64,000 bases of DNA from Edolisoma coerulescens (Eukaryota; Chordata; Aves; Passeriformes; Campephagidae), in the NCBI GenBank assembly GCA_013397115.1, contig VWZW01000847.1:1-64000 (forward strand), given 5' to 3'. How positions within the stretch are numbered: position 1 is the stretch's first letter; each line of letters opens with the position of its first letter. The translations under genes were made by a program, and so were the position numbers. The notes below the pieces were generated by a model. The model made no database searches, had not been told where the DNA came from, and saw only the letters and a program-made list of their open reading frames with translations. Positions 12,997 through 25,135 of the stretch are shown piece by piece.

Positions 12997-13915
12997 CACA
13001 GAATCATAGAATTGTTAAGGTTGGAAAATAGCTTTAAGAACATTGAGTCCAACTGTTAACTTCACACTACCAAGACCACCACTGAACCAAGTGCCACATT
13101 TACATGAATACCACCAAGGATGGTGACTTTTGGGCAGCTGTTTTCAATGCTTGGCAACCCTTCCGGTGAAAAGAAATTTTACTAACATCCAATCTAAACC
13201 TCCCTGGTGCAACTTGAGGCTGTTTCCACTTGTCCTGTCACTTGTTATCTGTGATCAGAGAGCGACCCTCACCAGGCTACAGCCTCCTTTCAGGTAGTTT
13301 CCTTTCCTCCAGGCTAAACATCCCTGCTCCCTCAGTCCCTCCTCATGAGACTTGTGCTCCAGGACTTTCCTCAGCTCCATTGCCCTTCTCTGGACATGCT
13401 CCAGCACATCAATGTCTTTCTTACAGTGAGGTACACAAATCTGGGAACAGCGTTCAAGGTGAGGCCTCACCAGTGCCCAGTACAAGGACAATCACTGCTC
13501 CACAGTCCTGGTCCAAAACTATTGCTGATACAGGCCAGGATTCCATTGTCCTTCTTGGCCACTCCCTGCTGGCTCATGTTCAGCCAGATGTTGACGAGCA
13601 CCCTGCAGCCCTTTTCTGCTGGGCAGGTTTCCAGACACTCCTCCCGTCATCATGTGAGGTTGTTGTGACCCAAGTGCAGCATCTGGCACTTGGCCTTGTT
13701 GAACCTCATACAATTGGCCTCAGCCCACCATTCCAGACTGTCCAGATCCCTCTGCAGAGCCTTCCAGCAGATCAACACTCCCACCCAGCTTGGTGTCATT
13801 TGCAAACTGACTGCAGGTGCAGTCAGTCCCTTCATCCAGATGATCAATAAAGATTTTAAACAGAACTGACCCCAACACTGAATCCTGGGGTACACCACTA
13901 GGGACCATTTCCCTT
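12997..13915 (-). mobile_element. CR1 LINE, 5'-truncated, minus strand
   Basis: The left edge carries the reverse complement of the typical CR1 3' end (the AATCATAGAAT-type motif at about 13000-13012). Reading leftward on the minus strand, broken frames match the C-terminal part of a CR1 reverse transcriptase: a block with the Y/F-x-D-D region and WAEANCMRFNKAKC, then a block with LVRPHLE and HCKKDI. The catalytic motif reads FAND in place of FADD, and the frame is broken several times, so the copy is dead. Only about 0.9 kb of the roughly 4.5-kb element remains, as is usual for 5'-truncated LINE insertions. The long plus-strand open frame over this region (13230-13850) is its antisense shadow. 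Confidence 0.93.
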
Positions 13916-16900
13916 TGAATTATAGGTGCATCATTCTACTCCATATCCCTGCCTTTGAGCTCAACTACCCTGAGGACAACTAATCTTAGAATTAAAGACT
14001 GGGGCAAAGAATACCTGAAGTAGGCTTGCACAAGAGCTTGCCTTCACTGGTGTCAAGTCAAGTTCCTTGTCAAACCCAAAAATGCTCAGGATCCTGTCAC
14101 ATTTGACATGTAGTTGGGTGCACTGTCTCTCTCAGTCCTGTCCTCATCACCAGCATGTGCCTTTGGGCCCAAAAGAAGTTGCAGATATCCCCAGCAATCA
14201 GTATTCATAGTTGGGCAAAGGCCCGTCTGTGTAGGTTAATGAAATTCAAATCAAATCAAGGATCAGGATCTATATGAGGCATCAGTGGGCTAGAACAGGA
14301 AATAACAGCCAGAGTGACTATCTGTCAAAGGACAACAAGACCACAACTGGATTTTCCACATAGTCCAACACACCAAAAAATTCCATTGAGAAATAAAGTG
14401 ATTTGGGCATCACTTAATCCAGAAAATCTCTGCTATCAGAAAACCTTCATGGCCAATATTCCCCATCAGATGAGTTATTTCTATACCTCCCTCATGCACA
14501 CACACGTGCACAGAGGAGCCACTGTGTGCCACTTGCGAGGAAGTAGTGCTGACTCTTGTGCCAGCTCCACATCTCCCTAGGCATGGATGGAGAGTGGGCT
14601 GCAAACGACAAACCAGATCAGCTGCCCATGGTTAAAGTGACTTCTCCTAATTTAAAAATGTCAAAATTCTGTTGGTGGGAGATTTAGTTGAGCCCTGCCT
14701 ATGCAGGTACGATGAGGTGGGCAGGCATCTTCAGGGCTCCAAAGCAGTGAGCCAGATGCACAGCTGCCAGTGCCCTGCAGCCTGGCACAGTAAGACCCCT
14801 TGCAGGGGCAGCACTGCTCCACACAGCAGCCACGTGGAGAAGCAATGCCCAGCGTGTTGTCTCAGCTGCTTTGGAGGAACTGTATACAGGGTGTATATCT
14901 CCAAAGTGCTTGGGTGCAACCAGCCCCCCAGAGGGGTGTTTTAAGGCCAAAAGTGAGTGCCACACCTCCTGCAGGAAGCAGGGGTGCTTTCACCCAGTGG
15001 GGAGCAGGGTAAATGGGACCCTGAGCAGACAACCTCTGAGGGATGTTGTGAGGGAAAGTCAGTCTCCAGGGCAAAAAAGCTGTTGTCCCTCTGCAGACTG
15101 ACAGGAAGCTGCACTGGCCTCTATCTCTTGAACTATCATGCAGCTGTCATGTCAAAACCCAGGCTTGGCCTCCAAGAGCAATGTCATGTCCTGTGTGGCA
15201 TCCTGCTGTTCTGTAACAGTGCTGTAACTCCTTGGGCCCCTGCACTCAAAGGAAGAGCCGGCTGCCAGGGCAGCAGCCAGGCTTTTACACAAGGGTGCCA
15301 GAAGCTCAGGCTCCTCTGCACCCGCTGCTTAGATGTGGTGGGTTGATGGGATGGATGCTGCTGCTGCTCTCTATTCCTGCCTGCACCCATGTGTTGCTGC
15401 AGCTGGGTCGGTTTGCCACTCTTCTTCTGACAAGATGAAGTGTGGATGTCACTTGGTGTGATGCTGCTGTCCTGAGTGTCACAGGGCAGATCCTCTGCAG
15501 ATGGGCATGAGCTTGGCCAGTTTTCAGACCACAGCCATATGTAATTAATTTCCATAGCAAGACTTGCAGGTATTGATGCCATCTACAAAGATGGGGAAAC
15601 TAAAGCACAGGCATCAGGTAATCTGCCCAACCATGCACTCGAGATGGAGAGATACAGTCCGGGCTGGAGATTTCCAGTTCCCCTCCTAGGCTTTACTGCT
15701 GCCAGCCCATGTCTCCAAAGCAAAGCTTGTAGTCAATGACTGCTGGGGCTCTCAGAGATGTGGTGGGGTGTCTGAGGATGCAGGAGGAAAAGTGCCACGT
15801 GTCACCACTACCAGGGTACCCTCTGCCTCAAAGGCAGACAGAGGAGTATTCAAGAAACCTTGGGGGAGCCACATGTCCAATCACATGGCAGATCATCAGG
15901 ACCATAAAAGCAGCAAATAACTGGAAGCAGTGAGAAATAAAAAAGGTCTGAGTGGGAAAAAAGCTGAGTCTTAGGATGCAATGGGTTTGGGCCTTCAGGC
16001 TTACCATTTCCTTTTTGCAAGAGTGTGCAGAGTCTTGCCTGCAGCTCTGCAGGGCTCTGGGCTGCTTACTCATCACAAAGTTTCTCTAGAAGATGGTAGG
16101 ATTTCAGTTTCATCTCTGGCTCTGCATCAGCAGCACTGCCCACTAGATCAGTTTGCAAGACTGATGCATCCAGATGTGAAGTACTGCAACTGCATATCCT
16201 CTGCATCTGAAGATGCCTGCTAGAATGGAGGAACAAAAAAAGAGAGAAATTCAAAGAAAGCCAGATATGTCATAAGTTTGTTTCATGGTGTTCAGTCTTG
16301 TCTGGAAAGATCCAGGTCAGACCTGGTGCATTCCTGCTTGCTGGGAGGAGGCACTGGGCAGCAGTCACCCTTGCCCCCAACTGCCCGCCCAGGACAAAAA
16401 CAGTGGAAGGCCTGAGAACAGGCTTTTAGCCCTGATGATACTTCCCATAGCCACACAATGCCAAATCTGTCTATCTGGGGTCCCAGCCACCTGTATTTTG
16501 CCTGCAGACACAGCTCCCAACTCAGACCAGCCTGGCAAACACACAAGAGATGGCCTCCACACTGGGATTTTTTTGGGGGGATTGGATCCTTCATCCCCAC
16601 TGAGCAATGCACAGCTCCCATATCAGTGCAGAAAAGAGGTCTACATTGCACTACAATGAGAAGCTCCTCTACCTTCTCCCTGAAAATGGTGCTTGCACCC
16701 AGGTACCTGAAGAGCTTTGTTACCATGCTTAAAACAGTCCTTGAGGGTCCTTTTCTGAGGGAATTTCGCTCTGCTCTTGGTGAAAACCAACATTTAGCTG
16801 CCATCTTTTTCCTAGAACAGGCTGTTTTCATTGGTCTTCCTCCAAAGCATCTTTAGGAGGAAGGACTGCTTTTACCATATGAGCAAAACAAGAAAGTACA

Positions 16901-19900
16901 TACTGCTCCAGTTTGGCCAAAAAAAAGGTCAGATGAAGATGACTGTTTCCCTGCCAACCTTGTGATGTTTCAGCCAGGATTCAATGCAGTTTGATTGACA
17001 TGTCCAAATAAAATTCTCCTATGAGCTGTCCACATTCCTGAACTCTAGCTTAAATCTCACAATAGGACAGTGATGCTCGTGGAAGTCCAAAACTGCTGCC
17101 TGTCCCCTGCCAGTCTCTGCAGAAATCCCTTTGCTCCTCCACCTTCCCACGTCGGTCTGTCCATGCCAGAGCTGAACTGGAAGCCATAGAGGGGTTGCCC
17201 AAGACACAGTTTGGCTTTCTCTGTGCTGTATGTAACTGCACCTATATCTTCCTCCTCATCTCTGTAACATCTTGTACAGCTTTTTGTCTTTTTCCCCCCT
17301 ACCTTTATCCTATTTGTGTTTTTCTTTCCCTTGGAGACGCAGCAACCATGTCCAGCCAGAGTCTTTTGCCTTTATACATGTGGTGTCAGCAGTTGTGCAT
17401 CATCACTAAGTGCTTCAGCAACCTCTGTTCAGGGCAGTGATGCATCCCAGCGAGCTGGACCAGGCTCCCGCCAGCCCTGCCGTGGGCTTATGGTGTGCTC
17501 CTGAACAAACCCCTCATCCCCCATCAGTTTCCTTGCAGACCCTGGACACGAGCTGCCTTTGCTGAGCAGGCACAGACAAACCCACATGCAAGTGTGGGTT
17601 GCACAGGGACTTGCACTGAGGGAAAAACCTTTTCCAGCCCCAGGTATAGGCTAAAGCCTAACTCACAGTCCCAGTCTGCAGTTCCATCCCACCCATCATC
17701 CCAGGGAGTTGCCTGCAGTGCTGGTGTGTCTCCATGGTTGCCATGCCAGAGCACACAAGCCCTGGTTTGGATATAGATCCTGTTCTTAAAGGTGTCTGTG
17801 AACATACTTCTCCACTTTCTACTGCTTTTGTTTTGCTTTTTTTTTTTTTTTTCTGTAGTACCCAGGAGGCTGCTACTTAAAAGCCTCAAGCCCCTGCAGA
17901 GTACAGTGGGAAGATACTGCTGATCCCATGTTCCCCTCCTATTCACTGGTCTCTGTGGAAAGGAGGATGGCAGAAAACCAATGCCTTGCAAAATAATTTA
18001 TATTTGCTACATCCTTTATCACATCTGTTCATGGTCCCTCAGGGTGTGTTGGTTCCTGTTTGTCCTAAATTTATTTGTACAGAAACAAGGTGAAAGGAAG
18101 GAGGAGAGAGAGATAAGGAGACAGGGAGAAGAGAATAATCTCTGCTCTTACCCTCCGCAGTGCTTACCTCCAAATCCAGGTATCTCCAAGGCCACCTCTC
18201 CAGGGAAAGATGGCCTCAGGGCCACCTAGCACCTAGCATAAGGACTCAACATCCAAAGGTGTTCTTTGGAAGGTTTACTCTTTTCATGGATGGGACCATG
18301 AAACAGGAATCCTCATGTGGCACCCCCTGCCTCAGCCACCTCCCAGACATCTCTGGTCAGCACATATGAGCAGTATGAGATAACATCTTTCATGTCCTGT
18401 GCTGATAATGTAGGGGGGTGTATTTCTCCTTTTCTACTCTGTGTGTCCAGGAGCAGCTTGCCAGCTATCAGAAGGGGAAGAAGTTTCCCAGACATACTGC
18501 AGGGATGCAAATGAGTTGTTTGTACAAACAAGTGTTTGCGCCTGTCCTTTTTCAAAGTAATTCCTTTTATTAACCAAACCACTTTTCCAGTTTGCCAAGA
18601 TCATTATCATTATTCCTGTGCTTCAGGACAGTGCATCCCAGTTCATCATCATCTGTAGATGTCAGAAGCACATGCCACAGTCCAGCATTCAGGTCAACAA
18701 TAAAAACACTAATTGGGACCAGACTGAGAAAAAAAAATAATAAATCAAAACTCCTAAAGTTTGCTTGAAGTATCTCGTCAGTGTGGCCAGAAGTCATTGG
18801 CACCAGATGCAATCATCCAACAAAATCTGCACCCACCTTCTAGTGATCTCATTTAAACCATGCTCCAGAAAGCCTCACAGGAGAAGGTATAAAAAGCCTC
18901 GGCAGTGCCAAGAGATGTGCCAGGTGTCCTGCTCCTGCATGTCAGCATCACCTCATAACTCATTACAGGGGAAAACAGGTTGTTATAGTACAATCTGCTG
19001 TGCAGGTGTCATGATGCACTTTTTGAGTCTTCTGTTACATTTTCTGCCTTCATCAAATTTTCAGTGATAATTACAAATAGTTCTGGGATTGACTGAGCCA
19101 ACTCTTGCATTGTTTGAAGATTAATTTTGTCAGGTCATGACAACCTGTCAATGTCTCACAGCTGTGGGTTCTTCTTCTCCTCCCGTTGGCTGAGATCTCA
19201 TTGGTTGCTATTATAGTTTAACATCTAGCTCAAAATGCAGCCTGCACCTCAAAATTAAGACCAATGCAAATACAGAATTAACCATTTTAGCTCTTCCAGT
19301 GCCAAAAGTTGCTGCCTGTTTTTCCACTTTGAGTCTCACAGGCAGCTACCACTATATGTATTTACTGGGACTAGCAGTATATCTGCTTGTTCTGTCACAC
19401 TGAAACCTTGCATGGAGTAAAATTTGAAAAAAAAAAGGCAAAAAATAAACAGAAAGAGCTTCCACTCTTTTCTTAAAAATTTATTTTCTCTGTTGAAAAT
19501 ATACTTTTAATAAGCAGCAACAAACTGGTCTTTTCTTGGCATACCCATGCATGAAGCCCTAAATAGCACAGAAAGCACAAATATAAGTTTTGAGTCTGCC
19601 TGAAGCATTCTGCAATGAAACAGCCTTTAAGGAGGAGTGCCACCCACCTGTTCATATTCTTTGAACATGCACTTCACTTGCAAACTCTGCTTGCATGAAG
19701 GTGCAGGTTGTAAATGCCAGATATATTTCAGCTGCCTCTACCTCACCATTTCCATTCATCTGGCTCCTGCTTGATTCAAAGAGCCCACTGCAAACGAGCT
19801 AACCTTGCAAGAAGTTCAGCTGTGTGGCATTGCTTATGAGAATGAGGGTGGTGGACACTATGCCTTACACTGGGAACACAGCAAGGACAGGGTGCTGCGA

Positions 19901-20351
19901 AACACAGATCTTGGTCTTTACCAAAAAGGTGTGTTTGGGAAGAGGTGTTGATTTTCCAATGGTCACCCAATGCATGAATGTCCTGCTAGTACTTTTTCCC
20001 TCAGACAAGTTGCAAGCATGAGCCCCATTAATTAGCCTTCCCGCACTGGTGCTCGCAAAGTTGCCAACACAAGCAGGGCAAGAGCGTAACCACCACACTG
20101 CTGCCTTTCTGGCAGGGAAGGCACTGTGAGCAGCATGCTTTTAATGGAGCAGGTCAGGATGTGAATGCCAGGCTCAATGGATGCTTTGGGATTTGCAAGA
20201 CAGGCAAAAGGACTTCAAATGTATGGTACCACCAAAGTACTCAAGTGGGATGGACACATTTTTGGCAGGTCATCACCACCCTCACACTCAGCACACTTCT
20301 CCTTAGCCAGTGGACAGAAAAGTTCATATGCCCCTCTCTCTTCTGGCCAGT
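13916..20351. other. Intergenic sequence, no gene recognised
   Basis: No gene is recognisable here. A T-run lies at 17837-17852. A segment at about 18600-18740 weakly resembles reverse-complement CR1, but it is too diverged to call. The longest frame, 179 codons on the minus strand at 16292-16831, overlaps a plausible-looking plus frame and has no family match that I know, so I regard it as chance. Confidence 0.55.
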
Positions 20352-20812
20352 TGTATTGGGTTTGCGTGGCAAGACTTTGGTAGCAAGATGTCTACCTCTG
20401 TGAGGACATGCCAGAAGTTTCCCCTATATCCAACTGAGCCAACGCCAGCCAGTTCCAAGACAGACCTGCCATGGGCCAAGCCCAAGCCCATTAGCAAGGG
20501 TGGTAGTGCCTCTGGGATAACAAATTATAGAAAGGGGAAAAACTGCCGCACAACAGCAGCTGAAGAGACGAGTGAGAATATGTGAGAGAGAGAGTTCTGC
20601 AAACACCAAAGTCAGTGTAGAAGAGGAAGGAGATGCTCCAGAAGCCAGAGCAAAGATTCCCCTGCAGCCCATGGTGCAGACTGTGGTGAGGCAGGATGTT
20701 CCCCTGCAGCCCATGGACACCCACAGTGGAGCTAATATCCACCTGTAGCCTGTGGAGAATCCCAATACCAGGGCAGGTGGTTGCCCAAAAGAAGCTGTGA
20801 CCGTATGGGAAG
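20352..20812 (+). mobile_element. LTR copy A, 5' part only (avian endogenous retrovirus LTR family)
   Basis: It starts with TG followed by ATTGGGTTTGCGTGG, the 5' end of the LTR family found four more times in this window. About 460 bases align in order with the left part of the complete copies, including the region with repeated CTGCAGCCCATGG-like units. Similarity stops near 20812, so the 3' half is missing. No internal retroviral coding region follows. No target-site duplication can be checked because one end is lost. Confidence 0.85.
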
Positions 20813-23800
20813 ATCTGTTTTTTACTTTCCCTAACAAAGAACAGCACTAGAATGGAAAGGTTGAGGGACCCTAAATGCCCATCATTTGCAAAAACCCTTC
20901 AGAGGATGCCTTTCCCCCAGACTCCCCACCACCACAGGCAGCAAAGTCCATCCTCAAAGCTCAGTCTGCACATGACAGCTGGGATGCATCTTGCTGAACC
21001 CAGCACCTGGCCATTTCAAAGGGCCTTGGCGCAGCTCCTCTCATTTTTGAAAAGTCAGTGCTTCTTAGAAATGGGAGTGATATGTCAAAGCAACAGAAAA
21101 GCTGTGGGCTCTAAAATAGCTCCATGTTTTGCCTGATTAAACTCTTCCTGAAGCTGTTAACTGAACTTCTGGACCTGTTGTTAGTAACAAAGCAGTGGAG
21201 GTGATTCATTTAAAAAATTAACTCTGTGCCCCATTTACAAAGTCTTTATCCTATGAAGCTGCATTTTTGGAGCCACTCATCCCTCAAAGGAAATGGTTTT
21301 AAAATACAAGGTAAATTCACCTCCTGCACTGCCTGGGGCCCTGCTCTAAGCCAAATGTTTGGGCTAATTGTGACCCTTGGGCACTGCTGAAGTCTACCTA
21401 AAAACACTCCCTGCATTTGGAGAGATGCTGCACAATCAAGGCCGTCCACCCAACCAAGCAGCAGCTTTGTTTCTTTTAAAACGTTCAGAGCATTGTCTCC
21501 AGAGTGTCCAGCCACTTGCCTCCTGTTGGAGTAGTGAGTGGCTTATGGGAAGGCAGGACTTTCTCCCAAAACCCCCCAGGGTGCACCCCATGTTTTTCTG
21601 AGATTCCAGCTGGCAATCACTCTCTACCATCCAGATCAACTACAAGTCTTGTTTAAATCCAGCAACAAGGATTTAACCCATTAATTTAACCTACACAATG
21701 CAGGTAGATGTGGTCTTAGCTGGCTCCTTTCCTGAAAAGTTCTCCCTGAGACTTACAATTTTGTAAACAACTCTGCCAGAAAAATGGTTTGCTCAGAAGC
21801 ATGCACAGCAGAAACCTATGTTCAAAACCTTTTCAGCTGTAAAGTAATAGAGATTCTCAGAACTTGGTTTGACTTACACAAGGCTCTGCTTTGTTACCTC
21901 ATGACTGTACAAGTAGAATAAGGAGGTTTACAAGGAATCTGTCATTGAAGGATAAAGACCTGTTGCTACATTGAGCAGACATATTCAGATAACTACGTGA
22001 AAACATAGGGATAGTGTAACCATAGATGACGGCAACCATCTCGTGCACCATTAGCACAAAGTGGGGCTTGTAAAAGAGAAGAGGAAGGGACTTGTTTTTC
22101 TTAATTTTTTTTTGTAACAAGAAAAATACAAATGCAGGTGAAAATAGATCACAGAAGGGAGATGAGAAATGTTCACCACCCTGTCCTTAACTTGGGGAGT
22201 TTCTACTGAGTAAAAGGGGATGATGATGAAAAGCATCCCAAACACTGAGTTTCACCTATTCTTTCAGTTGCATGCCCTGTTCACCCAATGCCCAGTTTTG
22301 TGCGCTGCACTGGTTTTGTGGCTCTATCATGAAAAAGGTTATTTTGATTGTCAGTTTTCATCATGGGTGGGACCTTTCCTTCTCATTCAAGTGGGTTGGC
22401 CCTGCCTCCTTAAACATAAAATGCCAAGAAGGATATTTAATTTCTACCAAAAGCAAAGGTGCTGGGTACTAGTCAGACCCCACCAACAGGCCAAGCACTA
22501 CAGGGAACTCCAGCATCACTCCAGCACTCATCCCTGGTGGACCACTGCTCCACTGACAAAAGCGGACGGGATCATCTGCAAGGACTAATCCTAGCACTGT
22601 TCTCCTTCCCTAATGCATAAGGCCATTAGGACTCAGCAGCTGGCCTGAAGGCAATGAAAAGTCCTTTATTGGCATCATCAGCCTTTGGCAGGTGCAAAAA
22701 CGGCAAGCGTAGTTTAAAAAAGAGAAAGAAGGTGTCTTCAGCTGCCAGGATGCCACTCCCAAGTAAGGGGGTACTCACCCCTCGAAACCACTTGCACAAA
22801 GGCTCCTGCAGAAGAGAGAGCTCCTCTCCACAGGGCAGGGCAGCTATTTTTTTCCTAAAAAGAACCCGTGGTCTGAGCTGCACCTTTGGGTTGACTTATT
22901 TTGCCCCAACCCAGGCAGTGGGAGAACCAATGGAAGGAGAGTGGTGTGCAACCACTTCCAGCAGCACAAGGCTTAGGGTCTTCACTTTTGCAACCAAAGT
23001 GAGAGGGGCTGAGCTTTTGCATCAGTCAGATGGATTCCTTCTCAGACATTGTTAATTTCTCCTGTTTTCTTGATTTTTACCTCTCTGCTACTCAGTTTTC
23101 AGGTCTCCACGGTGAAGTGAATTTCAGCTAGGTGCTCAACAGCAGGTTTTCCCCCTGCAGACCCAGGCAGACCATCCTGCATCACACCACACATCTGCTG
23201 GATCTTGAGGGCTTGGGGACATTATTAGCTTTCACCTAAAACCTTTCATGTTGCAGCTGTATGGTGAGGGGAAAGTTGGCCAAGTGTATGGCTGCTACAG
23301 CAAACTCATCTCATACTGCACTTGGAGGACTTAACTTAGACTGATTTTTCATCTGCCTATGACCTCAGTGGCAGGAAGAGGTCCCTGGGTGTGATCCACA
23401 CTGCAGCTGGCTAGGCAGTACCAGGAATCCAGCCTTTTCCTGGGTGATGGCTGAAGCATCAACAGCTAATCCAGTTGAGTAGTGAAAAAATTATTTCCAC
23501 AGCTGCCACTCCATTGCAGCAGCAGCCCCAAGGTTCTACAGAACCACAGAAATGTGTGTAATTGCAAAGATACTCCTGCCCCCTATTCCTGGCTCCAGCA
23601 GCAGCACAGTCTGGCTCTGACCTGCTGAGGCATCATTGCATGTGCCCTGTCAGCAACCACCCCTGGGCACCACTGGCAATAATAAGACCTCGAGGTAGCT
23701 GGACCTTGGGTCTGGCCCAGCACGGCCCTTTCTGTGCTCCTACCTCAGGTAAAGGATTGCTGCAGATTCCTATGGCTCCCTTTGAAACTTCCCCATTTTT

Positions 23801-23984
23801 CAGAACTCCTAGGGATGAAGAAGCCAGACAGTTTTCTAGTGAAAATAATATCATGCCTGTTCCCTGTTTGCCTTTAGTATTCCCCTATTTAATACCCTTA
23901 GTGCATGACAGCCTGGAAAATACCTGTTTCCTGCTGAAGAACACATCAAAGATCTAAGTAAAACCAAAAATATTAACTGATCAC
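20813..23984. other. Intergenic or intronic sequence
   Basis: Nothing firm is seen. A 27-base minus-strand segment at 22805-22779 sits between an excellent acceptor (pyrimidine-rich, ending CTGCAG) and a consensus donor GTGAGT. It could be a small exon of the unassigned minus-strand gene proposed for 24-28 kb, but it is too short to prove anything. Confidence 0.4.
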
Positions 23985-24135
23985 CTCCGTCTTCTGAAGT
24001 CAGAGTTAGCAATTTTCCATCCTTGAGTTCTTTTCCACTCACAGCTCTCCCATCATCATGTGACTCTGCATTTAAGGAGTCCTTTCTCATTGTTATATCC
24101 TGCTTGCCAGGGATTTTGATCACACATTCAGGAGC
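23985..24135 (-). CDS. Candidate exon of an unassigned minus-strand gene
   Basis: On the minus strand, a TTAAG acceptor at 24136 is preceded by a pyrimidine-rich tract. A 151-nt open segment follows and ends at GGAG before GTGATC. It reads 50 codons of charged, ordinary-looking protein (for example CVIKIPGKQDITMRKDSLN and KELKDGKLLTLTSEDGG), starting in phase 0 and ending in phase 1. Only this frame has such composition, and the opposite strand has stops. I do not recognise the protein. It does not join in phase to the 25.1-kb segment through that segment's better donor (GTAGGT), only through a weak internal donor (GTACCA), so the gene model is incomplete or partly wrong. Confidence 0.35.
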
Positions 24136-25001
24136 CTTAATCAAAGAGCAAGCCTGCCTAACTTGAGCTCTGCACTGGTTGCTAATGAAACCAGCTTTTC
24201 ATTTGACTTGTACTGGATTCAGTTTGTGAATACCATTTTCCTTCTGTTTCACAATCAAATTGGATTTTTGGTGAGGAAGCCCCCTTGCTCTGATACAGTG
24301 CTAGAGGAGATACTAAGTCCAAAATGCCCTTTCTGGCCTCTCTCCAGCCAGCACCATGCTTTGTTTTACATTTCCCCTCATGTAAAGTTGATTACACATA
24401 TGCACCCACACATACACGTGTGTATGCACACACACTCACATAGGCATGATCAGACGAGGATGTGGACAGATGCCCAGCTGAGGAGCCCCAGTTCTCCTAA
24501 GCCTGAAACTTGGCAGAAAGCCATCAGAGACCTGGAGATATCACAGCCCCCTGTCTCAGGCCTGGTGGGGGTTATCTGAAGAATTCGGTGGGTTTATTTG
24601 GGAGTATATCTTGCTGTGGTGCAGATGAGAACACATGACCCAGAAAGGCTGGTACCAAAACCCCAGAGGCTTCAGGATGTCCCTCTTGTGGTTCCAAGGT
24701 CTCTAGGGAAAAATGTCTGTCCAACAGACCCAGAGCAGAGTTTTGTCTGCCAAATCCCAGGTGCAGCCAGCTCCCAGCAAATGGAGCAGGCTACTCCCCA
24801 GTCTGAGAGACCATTCCCCAGAATCAGAGTGACTGAAAGATGCCCTGGTGGGTACATGTGTCAGCACTACACTTTACCCTAAAGCCCTCAGAAAAGGGCT
24901 TCTTTAATACCTGAGCTGACTTCTCAGGCTGTCAGTCACAAAAGATTTCAGTGGTGTTAAAGCAACCAGAACAAGAGTAAGGGGAAGAAAGAACAACCTA
25001 C

Positions 25002-25135
25002 TTCCCTTCAGGTCTGTGCTTTCCTGTGGTTGATGCAAATGCCTCTGGTACCTCATCACATTTCATTTCATTGATGATGACTTCCATGTCAGGTGGGGCA
25101 TAGCGTAAAAAGGGTCTGAATAATTTATTATTGAC
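25002..25135 (-). CDS. Candidate exon of an unassigned minus-strand gene
   Basis: On the minus strand, a good acceptor (TTCCCCTGTCAG) precedes GTC at 25135. The frame reads 44 codons, including NKLFRPFLRYAPPDMEVI and NEMKCDEVPEAF. It then meets either a donor-like GTAGGT after 25002 or, read through, a TAG stop at 25000-24998 that would end a protein in HRPEGK. The composition and a retained CpG favour real coding sequence. It is phase-compatible with the small upstream segment 27836-27806. I do not recognise the family. If the stop is used, this is a terminal exon, and the nearest minus-strand AATAAA is at 24598-24593. Confidence 0.38.

Noticed and set aside
13230..13850. 206-codon plus-strand open frame, the longest without gap bases
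   Set aside because: It is the antisense of the minus-strand CR1 reverse transcriptase.
16292..16831. 179-codon minus-strand frame
   Set aside because: No recognised family, no splice-site support, and an equally plausible plus frame overlaps it.
18600..18740. Old CR1-like fragment
   Set aside because: Only scattered resemblance to reverse-complement CR1; too weak without an alignment.
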